From: Cyanobacteriota bacterium
Lineage (GTDB): Bacteria > Cyanobacteriota > Cyanobacteriia > PCC-6307 > Cyanobiaceae
NCBI GenBank assembly: GCA_027620015.1
Contig: JAQCGH010000015.1
Span: forward strand, 1-39,555
Reading direction: 5' to 3'
DNA: 39,555 nt
This document shows positions 17,244 through 24,686 of the stretch, piece by piece. The position numbers were made by a program, and so were the translations under genes. Under the pieces are notes generated by a model. That model did no database searches. It saw only the letters and a list, made by a program, of their open reading frames with translations, and was not told the origin of the DNA. Position 1 is the first letter of the stretch. Each line of letters opens with the position of its first letter.

Positions 17244-19589
17244 ATGGCCAGCACATCCAGCCGGGAAGCAGCTCTCGAGCGCCGTAAGGCCCTCACCAAT
17301 GGTGGCAAACAAGCCGCCAGCCGGTTCACATCCGGCCCGAGCCGTGTGCGCTCGGTTGAAGACGCTCGCCCCAGACGTACAGCGGCAGCATCTAAACCCC
17401 CAGAGGCTGTTGCCAAGGCAGCCCCAGTCGCTGCCTCAAACCACACCCTTACAGCGCCCACCGGCTCTAGCCGTACTACTCAGGCCCGTCCGATCGCAAA
17501 TCCCAGCAGAGATTTGGTGCTTGCCCGACGTGAAGCGCTTTCCAAAGGCGGTAAACGTGCCGATACCTCCAGTGACCGCACTCGGACGGACCTGGCCAAA
17601 ACCGCACCAAAAATTCAATTACCGGTAGCGGAAGCCCCATCAAGCGAGGGACAAACTGTTCCTGCACCAGCGCTAACGAGCCTCACTAACCGCTCGAGCC
17701 ATACAAGTGGTCATCGCGGCGATCGCCGAACTACCGCCAAGCGCCTCTCCCAACTCGATCCAAGCCGTGCACTAGTGCTGGCGCGGAGAGAGGCTCTTTC
17801 AAAGCATGGCAAATCTGCCAACACACCTAAGAGCACTACAGCTGCTTCCATATCCCGACTTGGCAACCCAGAAATGAGTGCCCGCGAACTTTCCCAGAAG
17901 GTGCGGGATCTGCGGGCAAAGGTTGGCAGCGCAGGCTCCAGCCGGGGCGTCGGCACCCGCCCCTCCGGCCCCAACCGCCACGGGGCCAAACAGGCAGTAG
18001 CGGCTGAAGCTCACTGGAAAGTTGGTGTTAGCGAAACTAGCTCTGGCCAGGTGGTCACTGGAACTCAGGCAAATCGCTCTGTGAAAACCACCGGAAACGA
18101 ATCCGCTACCTGTCGCGCCATCACTGGCACCGAATATCTCGGCGCCGAGGTGTTCCAGACCTTCTGCCAAAGCGCTCCTTTGGAAAGCCAACCGGCCAAG
18201 GTGCGCGTCAGCGCCACTACCCATGGCAATCGGGTCACTGGTAATGAGGTGGGTCGCTCTGAAAAGGTGACAGGTGATGAGCCCGGTACCTGCAAAAACG
18301 TCACTGGAACCGAATACGTCTCCGCAAATCAGTCAGCCACCTTCTGCGGAACCTCCAATCCAAGCCCAAGCCCTCGCAAGGTCGGGCGCAGCCAGACCCT
18401 GGGAGCCCAGGCTGTTTCCGGTGTGATGGTCGGTCGCTCTAGCAATGTCACAGGCGATGAAGCAGGTTCTGGCAAGCAACTCACCGGCTCCCAATACGTG
18501 GCCGATCAAAGCCAGGTGACCGGACGAGCTCCTACCAAAGTCGCAAGTCTGCACACACTTCGGGGCACGGGCATCACCGGTACCCATGTGGGGCGCAGTG
18601 AGCATGTCACTGGTGATGAACCTGGCAGCTGCCGCCTAGTAACTGGTGATGAATACGTTGGCAGCCAGCAATACGCCGATTTCTGCGGCAGCAAGCCTGC
18701 GCCGGAGGCCGCCAAGGTGGGCTTCAGCGTCACCAATCGTGCCCAGATAGTCAGCGGCACCCGCACTGGCCGCTCCTCCAATGTCACCGGTGACGAGCCG
18801 GGTACCTGCAAGGTCGTAACCGGCACGCCCTACGCCGGCCTTGAGCAGGCAGGCGATTTCTGCAACGGCAAGTCCGTCGCCGAAATTCGTCAACGCACCC
18901 CAGTGCGGGGTTCTAATCGGATGAGTGGCATACAGCCAGGCATTGGCGGTGTCCTCACCGGTGCGGGCCGAGGGGCCTGTGAAGCCGTTACCGGCACTCC
19001 TTATATAGGTGGCGATCAACTCGCCAAGGTCTGCGGCGCAGCAGCAGCCCAGGACGCTGATTTTCCCCAAGCCCTTGCGGGTAGCCAGCCCTGGCAGCAA
19101 TTCAGTATCCAATCACCGGCTCGCTCAGCCCAGGTGGGCCGTGAACCAGCTGGCGCCGTAACCGGCACCAGCTACGAGCAGGGCAGCAGGATTACCGGCC
19201 CTTTTGACCTGGCCGGTGACATAGTCACCGGCACCGAGCAATTTCGCTTCGACCGTCGTGGCAGCAGCCAAATCGCCCGGGGGCCAATTGAGGTTCCTGT
19301 GAGTGTTGACGAAGATGTCCGTCCCACCTCCAGAGTGACCGGAGAAGGAATCTCTGCTGGCTTGAAGATCACTGGTGATGACTGGGATCGAGGTGATCGC
19401 GTCACCGGTACCGAAGGTGTTTCGGCCAGGCGCCGCAACCCCACCAGACCAGGATCGAAGGCCTCGATGCCCACCCTTCAGCCGAAGCGGAACGAGGAGC
19501 GTGCTGAGCCGATCTGCCGTGTCACTGGTTCTAGCGGTAGCACCACTGCCGGCTCATTGATCACGGTTTCCGGTGGGGCCCGCGGTTGA
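17244..19589 (+). CDS. csoS2: carboxysome assembly scaffold protein CsoS2
   Basis: CsoS2 is the disordered scaffold that links RuBisCO to the shell. The 781-residue protein shows the three known regions. Four N-terminal repeats with R-x5-RR patterns lie at about residues 7-22, 89-104, 175-190 and a degenerate one near 214-228; these bind RuBisCO. Six middle repeats of about 55 residues (about 259-600) carry VTG/ITG triplets and paired Cys, except the third, which has none. The C-terminal region has further VTG motifs and ends with the conserved SLITVSGGARG, which anchors to the shell. The ATG at 17244 opens MASTSSREAALERRK. No evidence was sought that could show a programmed frameshift. Confidence 0.97.
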   Translation: MASTSSREAALERRKALTNGGKQAASRFTSGPSRVRSVEDARPRRTAAASKPPEAVAKAAPVAASNHTLTAPTGSSRTTQARPIANPSRDLVLARREALSKGGKRADTSSDRTRTDLAKTAPKIQLPVAEAPSSEGQTVPAPALTSLTNRSSHTSGHRGDRRTTAKRLSQLDPSRALVLARREALSKHGKSANTPKSTTAASISRLGNPEMSARELSQKVRDLRAKVGSAGSSRGVGTRPSGPNRHGAKQAVAAEAHWKVGVSETSSGQVVTGTQANRSVKTTGNESATCRAITGTEYLGAEVFQTFCQSAPLESQPAKVRVSATTHGNRVTGNEVGRSEKVTGDEPGTCKNVTGTEYVSANQSATFCGTSNPSPSPRKVGRSQTLGAQAVSGVMVGRSSNVTGDEAGSGKQLTGSQYVADQSQVTGRAPTKVASLHTLRGTGITGTHVGRSEHVTGDEPGSCRLVTGDEYVGSQQYADFCGSKPAPEAAKVGFSVTNRAQIVSGTRTGRSSNVTGDEPGTCKVVTGTPYAGLEQAGDFCNGKSVAEIRQRTPVRGSNRMSGIQPGIGGVLTGAGRGACEAVTGTPYIGGDQLAKVCGAAAAQDADFPQALAGSQPWQQFSIQSPARSAQVGREPAGAVTGTSYEQGSRITGPFDLAGDIVTGTEQFRFDRRGSSQIARGPIEVPVSVDEDVRPTSRVTGEGISAGLKITGDDWDRGDRVTGTEGVSARRRNPTRPGSKASMPTLQPKRNEERAEPICRVTGSSGSTTAGSLITVSGGARG
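18018..19043 (+). repeat. six tandem M repeats in csoS2
   Basis: The middle of csoS2 is built of about six diverged repeats of 160-180 bases, visible as recurring GGTGATGA (VTGDE) and TGCAAG/TGCCGC codons. It is protein-coding repetition, not a CRISPR or mobile repeat. The third unit (18378-18536) lacks both cysteine codons. Confidence 0.8.
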
Positions 19590-19596
19590 TTTCCTG

Positions 19597-21102
19597 ATGC
19601 CCCGTCGCCCACTCGCCACTGCCTACCGCCCATTGGGTCCGACGGCGCCCCGTCGTCGTCCAGGTGTGTATGCCGCAAGCGAGATGGTTACTTCTGGCCT
19701 TCACCCTCTGAGTGATGGCAAAGTCAATGGGGTTTTGAGGGCTTATGAAGACCAGGTCAAAGGGGCCTTTGATCGGATTGTTCCCCTGCTCAAGCGCCTT
19801 TCAGCCCTTCAGCATGAGGCTGATTTCATCGAGCAGGCCCAGCGGCTGGCTAGGGCTGAGCTGGGCTTTGAATTGCCCTTGCCAATTCTCGAGAAGGCTT
19901 GGGTCAGCCAACTGGATATGCGGACCCTTTTTGCCTGGTGTGTATTCGAAACCTACGAACAAACCAGCGACGCCTTTTTTCAACACGACCCCCTCGGTGG
20001 CAAGCCTGGCAGTCCCGCTGCCGAAACCTTCAATCAGTTTTTACTGGCCTGTGGATTCCACCTCCTCGACGCAACCCCCTGCTCCGATGGGCGACTGGCC
20101 CATGCCATGGCCTACGCCCTGAGAATTCCATTCAGTTCAGTACGGCGTAGATCTCACGCCGGTGCCCTATTTGACATCGAAAACACGGTCAACCGCTGGG
20201 TCAAAACTGAACATCGCCGCTATCGCGAAGGTCAGCCCAATTCCGCACACGACGACACCCGTTATTTGAAGGTAGTCCTTTACCACTTCAGCTCAAAAGA
20301 TCCGCTGCATGAGGGCTGTGCAGCCCACGGCAGCGATGACGCTTTAGCTGCCACCTGTGGTCTGGCTCGGCTTAAGGATTTCCAGCAGGCCGTCGAAAAT
20401 AGCTTTTGCTGTGGTGCCTCAGTAGACCTGTTGCTACTAGGAATCGACACCGACACCGACACGATTCGTGTGCATGTGCCAGGCATTGATGGAAGCACCA
20501 ATCTGGAAAGCTGGCTGGATGCCAAAGCTGCCTATGAGGCGACCCGCCATCTCAACGCGGCTGAGGGCAGGACCCGGATTCAATCGCTGGTGGAGCAAGC
20601 AGCGGCCAGCAGTCCCGACCCCGGCATGGTGAAGCTGATAGCCCGCTTGATCGAAAACAACATCGCCCAAATCGACTATGTGCGCCAGTACCACCGAGGC
20701 AGCTACGGCGATGCTGGTCATGCCGAGCGCTTTATCGGAGTTGGCATAGGGTTTAAAGAGATTCACCTACGGAACCTCACCTACTTCGCCTATATGGACA
20801 CGGTGGAGGAGGGCGCACCTGATCTTGATGTAGGCATCAAGATTTTCAATGGCCTAAACGTTTCTCGAGGGTTGCCTGTTCCTGTGGTGGTTCGCTTTGA
20901 CTACAACGGCCAAGTGCCCGGGGCTAGGGAGCGAGCCATACGCAATTGCCAGCGAGTGCAAGCCGCCATGGAAAATCGCTACCCCGAGCTATTTGAACAG
21001 GGCCTTTTGCATGCTCTGCTCACCGTACGGGACCAAGACCGCCACATCCCAGCCGAAGCGGTAGGTTCAACCATCACGTTCGCGAGCGGAGGAGGGCACT
21101 GA
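19597..21102 (+). CDS. csoSCA: carboxysomal carbonic anhydrase CsoSCA
   Basis: CsoSCA converts bicarbonate to CO2 inside the carboxysome. The 501-residue protein has zinc ligands at the expected spacing: Cys in TPCSDGR (about C162, with the Asp-Arg dyad), His in VVLYHFSS (about H230) and Cys in HEGCAAHGS (about C241). A helical N-terminal domain precedes the catalytic one, and a degenerate second half follows, as in the family. The first 30 residues are Arg/Pro-rich, a disordered tail that could dock on RuBisCO or CsoS2, as reported for the Halothiobacillus protein. A GTG at 19573 would overlap csoS2; ATG 19597 is preferred, seven bases after the csoS2 stop. Confidence 0.97.
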   Translation: MPRRPLATAYRPLGPTAPRRRPGVYAASEMVTSGLHPLSDGKVNGVLRAYEDQVKGAFDRIVPLLKRLSALQHEADFIEQAQRLARAELGFELPLPILEKAWVSQLDMRTLFAWCVFETYEQTSDAFFQHDPLGGKPGSPAAETFNQFLLACGFHLLDATPCSDGRLAHAMAYALRIPFSSVRRRSHAGALFDIENTVNRWVKTEHRRYREGQPNSAHDDTRYLKVVLYHFSSKDPLHEGCAAHGSDDALAATCGLARLKDFQQAVENSFCCGASVDLLLLGIDTDTDTIRVHVPGIDGSTNLESWLDAKAAYEATRHLNAAEGRTRIQSLVEQAAASSPDPGMVKLIARLIENNIAQIDYVRQYHRGSYGDAGHAERFIGVGIGFKEIHLRNLTYFAYMDTVEEGAPDLDVGIKIFNGLNVSRGLPVPVVVRFDYNGQVPGARERAIRNCQRVQAAMENRYPELFEQGLLHALLTVRDQDRHIPAEAVGSTITFASGGGH

Positions 21103-21103
21103 C

Positions 21104-21385
21104 ATGTTGATCTGCAAGGTATTAAAACCACTGGTATCGACCAATCGCATTCCAGGTTTTGAGCACAAGCACCTGCAGGTTGTGCTGGATGGAAGTACTC
21201 AGAAAGTGGCAGTTGATGCTGTTGGGTGTATACCTGGAGACTGGGTGATCTGCGTTGGTAGCTCTGCTGCACGAGAGGCAGCAGGTAGTAAGTCTTATCC
21301 GAGCGATCTAACGATTGTTGGTATAATTGACCACTGGGACCCAGATGCTGGCAAGGCGCAAGCTTCTTCAGGAGGGACCAACTAA
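21104..21385 (+). CDS. csoS4A: carboxysome vertex pentamer protein CsoS4A
   Basis: This 93-residue EutN/CcmL-type (BMV) protein forms pentamers that close the vertices of the shell. It begins MLICKVLKPLVSTNRIPGFE and has the family VDAVGCIPGDWVICVGSSAAR core and the C-terminal DLTIVGIIDHW strand. It follows csoSCA by one base and its stop overlaps the csoS4B start (TAATG at 21383-21387), which suggests translational coupling and balanced, low-level synthesis. Confidence 0.96.
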   Translation: MLICKVLKPLVSTNRIPGFEHKHLQVVLDGSTQKVAVDAVGCIPGDWVICVGSSAAREAAGSKSYPSDLTIVGIIDHWDPDAGKAQASSGGTN

Positions 21386-21636
21386 TGGAAATCATGCAGG
21401 TGACAGGCTCCTTGGTTTGCAGTCAGCGGGTTGCTGGCCTAGATCACACCAACCTGCGTGTACTTCGCACTCCCAAGGGCAAGTTGAGCGTTGCTGTCGA
21501 CCCTGTCGGTGCATCCCCAGGCAACTGGGTATTCACCGCAAGTGGCACGGCGGCCCGTTTCGCATGCAGCAATCCCGAAGTGCAAACCGATCTGACAATT
21601 GGCGGAATCATCGATTTCTGGGAGCCCGACGGCTAG
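21385..21636 (+). CDS. csoS4B: carboxysome vertex pentamer protein CsoS4B
   Basis: This second 83-residue BMV-fold pentamer paralogue begins MEIMQVTGSLVCSQRVAG and has LSVAVDPVGASPGNWVFTASGTAAR and the IGGIIDFWE end. CsoS4A and CsoS4B are thought to occupy vertices in small numbers, and both help seal the shell. The start overlaps the csoS4A stop. A strong hairpin begins at its stop codon, before csoS1E. Confidence 0.95.
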   Translation: MEIMQVTGSLVCSQRVAGLDHTNLRVLRTPKGKLSVAVDPVGASPGNWVFTASGTAARFACSNPEVQTDLTIGGIIDFWEPDG

Positions 21637-21667
21637 GTAGCTAGGGCAGCTCGCTGCCTTAGCTACC
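21636..21667 (+). promoter_or_regulatory. 15-bp stem hairpin after csoS4B
   Basis: GGTAGCTAGGGCAGC (21636-21650) pairs with GCTGCCTTAGCTACC (21653-21667) with a single G-T wobble. It begins at the last base of the csoS4B stop codon and is the strongest hairpin seen in the operon. There is no long T tract, so it may be a partial terminator or a processing and stability element between csoS4B and csoS1E. Confidence 0.75.
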
Positions 21668-21699
21668 TGTTGTCACTCCAGCCCCCATACTTCTGAGCC

Positions 21700-22311
21700 A
21701 TGGCCATCCCCACCCCTAAATCCACTCCAAGCGGAGCTGCTGCTGCCAAATCCCCCACCCCGGCGGCGGCCAGCTCCAACCCTGTGGCTGCAGGGGCGGC
21801 GGCCAGCTCTACACCACCTGCAGCGGCTCCCAAGGCCCTGCCGGCGGCGGCGAAAGCCGTAGTAGCCAAGCCAGCAGCCTCGACAGCGGGACGTGCTTCA
21901 AGCACAACTCGCCGCTCTAGTGCCAGCTCAACCGGCGCCCGTACCAGTGCCGGCAAGGGCGCCGGCACCAAGCCCCCAACCATTCCTTCGCGCAGTAACG
22001 CCATGGCTCCTTCCATTCAGGGCATCGCCCTCGGCATGATCGAAACCCGTGGCCTGGTGCCGGCGATTGAAGCCGCAGACGCCATGACCAAGGCCGCTGA
22101 AGTAACCCTGATCGCCCGCGAGTTCGTAGGCGGTGGCTACGTCACTGTGATGGTGCGCGGTGAAACCGGTGCAGTTAATGCAGCAGTGCGTGCCGGCGCT
22201 GATGCCTGTGAGCGGGTTGGTGACGGGCTGGTTGCTGCCCACATCATTGCCCGTCCCCACACCGAAGTTGAGCCTGCCCTTATCGCAACTGCTGCTACCC
22301 GTCGGCTCTGA
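21700..22311 (+). CDS. csoS1E: carboxysome shell protein CsoS1E (BMC domain with N-terminal extension)
   Basis: The 203-residue protein has a C-terminal BMC domain (about residues 108-195) that differs from CsoS1 at only about three positions over roughly 88 residues. The preceding 100 residues are Ala/Pro/Ser/Thr-rich, with 12 Lys/Arg and no Asp or Glu, and are surely disordered. CsoS1E-type proteins with such extensions are known in marine and freshwater alpha-cyanobacteria, but the role of the extension is not settled. Within it, R65 and R71-R72 recall the R-x5-RR spacing of the CsoS2 N-repeats. The stop overlaps the next gene start (TGATG at 22309-22313). Confidence 0.92.
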   Translation: MAIPTPKSTPSGAAAAKSPTPAAASSNPVAAGAAASSTPPAAAPKALPAAAKAVVAKPAASTAGRASSTTRRSSASSTGARTSAGKGAGTKPPTIPSRSNAMAPSIQGIALGMIETRGLVPAIEAADAMTKAAEVTLIAREFVGGGYVTVMVRGETGAVNAAVRAGADACERVGDGLVAAHIIARPHTEVEPALIATAATRRL

Positions 22312-22784
22312 TGGTCATGGGCGCCGTTCATCAGCGCGTCCTTGGTTACTTAGGCCGCGCCCTGAGCCTTGAGTTTTCTGCAGTCCAGCAATATATGACC
22401 CAGGCCTCCCTAGTGGAGCTCTGGGGAGATAGTGATTCGGCTGCCCTGTTTCGACGCGAAACTATGGAGGAAATGCAGCACGCCGAACGCCTCGTGCAGC
22501 GCATGCTTGCCCTAGGAATGGCTCCTGCCGCATCCCAGCTAAGACCCGTCTCCCATGCCGCCGATCTGGTGGGATTGCTTCGCCTCGATATCGCACTTAA
22601 AAATGACTTGATCCATCACTACGCCGAGGCAGTTCGCTTTTGCGTTTTGATAGGCGATGGCGATAACGAAGCGCTGTTCAAGAGTCTCTGGAACGACGAA
22701 CAGCACCACGGCGAGGATTTGGGGGCCTGGCTACGCAGCCTTGGCTCCAGCCCCAACCCCTCAAGGGAACGGGCCACCTTCTGA
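22311..22784 (+). CDS. carboxysome-operon bacterioferritin-like protein
   Basis: This 157-residue ferritin-like four-helix protein is close to bacterioferritin length. All diiron ligands can be placed: E21 (SLEFSAVQQY), E54 and H57 (EEMQHAE), E106 (HHYAEAV), E130 and H133 (NDEQHHGED). M55, in the position of the haem-ligating Met of bacterioferritin, is also kept. The start ATG overlaps the csoS1E stop, so it is co-translated with shell genes; a second ATG at 22317 is possible. The role in carboxysomes is unknown. Iron storage, redox or peroxide control in or near the shell are options. Confidence 0.88.
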   Translation: MVMGAVHQRVLGYLGRALSLEFSAVQQYMTQASLVELWGDSDSAALFRRETMEEMQHAERLVQRMLALGMAPAASQLRPVSHAADLVGLLRLDIALKNDLIHHYAEAVRFCVLIGDGDNEALFKSLWNDEQHHGEDLGAWLRSLGSSPNPSRERATF

Positions 22785-22816
22785 CTCTGAGTCGACCAAC
22801 GCCCATCCATCCCCCC

Positions 22817-24676
22817 TTGTTCGCCCCATCTCTGCCACTTTCGATCCAGCTGGCCTGGTTGATCCCGCTCTATGGGTTCAGTGGCATGGTCTTGTCCCTG
22901 CCGTGGGCTGCCGGATGGATAAAACGTCACGGACCTCGCCCTGCGGCCTACCTCAACCTGATCGTCACCCTGCTGGCGGTGCTGCATGGCAGCTTGATCC
23001 TGCAACAGGTATGGCTGCTGGGTCCCCAGCACATCGAACTGCCCTGGTTTCAGGCTGCCGATCTCGACCTGCGCATTGGCTTCGACCTTTCCTTGACCAA
23101 TCTGGCCGCCCTGGAGCTGGTGACCGGACTAAGCCTGGTGGGCCAGGTGTTTGCTCTGGGCTACCTGGATAAGGAGTGGGCCCTGGCCAGGTTCTATGCC
23201 CTGGTGGGCTTCTTTGAAGGCGCCCTTGCTGGAGTTGTACTCAGCAGCAATCTGTTCATGAGCTATTTCCTGCTGGAAATGCTCACTCTTTCCACTTATC
23301 TGCTGGTGGGGTTCTGGTACGCCCAACCTCTGGTCGTGACTGCTGCTAGGGATGCTTTTCTGACCAAGCGGGTTGGCGATGTACTGCTGCTAATGGGCGT
23401 AGTCGCGCTCTCAGCTTGGGCCGGCTCTATGGAATTTGATGACCTTTACGTTTGGGCGGCTGAAGCCCATGCCAATGGTTCACTGACACCTCTTGCGGGC
23501 ACCCTTCTCGGTCTGGGTCTGATCGCCGGCCCCATGGGCAAATGCGCCCAGTTCCCCATGCACCTATGGCTCGACGAGGCCATGGAGGGTCCAAACCCAG
23601 CCTCGATTCTGCGCAACTCCGTAGTTGTGACCGCTGGAGCGCTTGTACTGCTCAAAGTCATGCCGCTGCTGCGTTTTTCTCCGCTAGCAGTTGATGTGTT
23701 GCTGGTGGTGGGCACAATCAGCGCCCTGGCTGGTGCTCTGGTGGCAATCGCCCAGGTGGATATCAAGCGGGCCTTCTCCTATTCCACTACCTCCTATCTG
23801 GGCCTGGTTTTCATTGCAATCGCTTTGCAACAACCGGCCATTGCCCTGCTGCTGTTGTTTGCCCATGGCCTAGCCAAAGCCCTGCTTTTCATGAGTGTGG
23901 GCAGCGTGATCGCCACCACCAACTGCCAGGACCTCACCGAGCTGGGTGGACTGGGCTCCCGCATGCCTGCTACCACTACCGCCTACCTAGTGGGAGCAGC
24001 GGGTCTAGTGGGCTTGCCGCCCCTTGGCTGTTTTTGGTGCTTTGGCCTCCTGGTGGACGCCCTAGGCCGCACTTCACCATTTTTTGCCGTTGTGGTGCTC
24101 ATAACAAACGCCCTGACAGCCTTCAACCTCACCCGGGTGTTTAGGCAGGTGTTTATGGGAGCGCCACTGCCGAAAACGAAACGGGCCCCTGAGGTGAACT
24201 GGCTTATGGCATTACCAATGGTGAGCCTGACTGTGCTGGTAGCCCTGCTACCAGCATTGATGACCCGGATAGATCCGGTTCCTGGCTTAGCTGCATTTCC
24301 CCTGTTCCTAGGCACTGCTGTAGTGGCTAGTTCCTTGGTTGGAGTAACTGCGGGATGCTTAGCGCCCCTAAACAAGTTCTGGTCTCGATCGATGTTCCGG
24401 CCCCTGCGGTTGTTGCAAGACCTCTTGGCCTACGACTTCTACACCGAGCGCATCTACAGGGTGACGATCGTGGCGGCGGTGGCCGGCCTAGCGCGATTTA
24501 GCAACTGGATCGATCAGGCCTTGGTGAGTAGCTTTGTAAATGGCATTGGCAGGCTTTCCCTGGCCAGCGCCGAAGGATTGAAGCTCTCGGTGAGCGGTCA
24601 GCTGCAGACCTATGTCTTAACAGTCCTGTTGGCAATTGTTCTGCTGCTCGCCTCGCTGCAGTGGCTGCACGGATGA
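22817..24676 (+). CDS. ndhF4: NAD(P)H-quinone oxidoreductase subunit F of a CO2-uptake NDH-1 complex
   Basis: NdhF is the antiporter-like, proton-pumping distal subunit of photosynthetic NDH-1. The 619-residue protein has about 15 membrane helices and the family segments PMGKCAQFPMHLWLDEAMEG, short of the full motif, GPNPASILRN and DIKRAFSYSTTSYLG. The variant here belongs to the CO2-hydrating complexes, shown by the following ndhD and chpX genes. I prefer the constitutive type (ndhF4/D4/cupB) because no cupS gene follows, but type 3 cannot be excluded. The start is TTG at 22817, no closer ATG giving the normal N terminus. A 32-base gap separates it from the ferritin-like gene. Confidence 0.88.
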   Translation: MFAPSLPLSIQLAWLIPLYGFSGMVLSLPWAAGWIKRHGPRPAAYLNLIVTLLAVLHGSLILQQVWLLGPQHIELPWFQAADLDLRIGFDLSLTNLAALELVTGLSLVGQVFALGYLDKEWALARFYALVGFFEGALAGVVLSSNLFMSYFLLEMLTLSTYLLVGFWYAQPLVVTAARDAFLTKRVGDVLLLMGVVALSAWAGSMEFDDLYVWAAEAHANGSLTPLAGTLLGLGLIAGPMGKCAQFPMHLWLDEAMEGPNPASILRNSVVVTAGALVLLKVMPLLRFSPLAVDVLLVVGTISALAGALVAIAQVDIKRAFSYSTTSYLGLVFIAIALQQPAIALLLLFAHGLAKALLFMSVGSVIATTNCQDLTELGGLGSRMPATTTAYLVGAAGLVGLPPLGCFWCFGLLVDALGRTSPFFAVVVLITNALTAFNLTRVFRQVFMGAPLPKTKRAPEVNWLMALPMVSLTVLVALLPALMTRIDPVPGLAAFPLFLGTAVVASSLVGVTAGCLAPLNKFWSRSMFRPLRLLQDLLAYDFYTERIYRVTIVAAVAGLARFSNWIDQALVSSFVNGIGRLSLASAEGLKLSVSGQLQTYVLTVLLAIVLLLASLQWLHG

Positions 24677-24686
24677 GGAGCGCCTG

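Noticed and set aside
18018..19043. Regular repeats that could be taken for a CRISPR or satellite array
   Set aside because: Units are diverged, about 160-180 bases long and in frame within csoS2; they are its M repeats.
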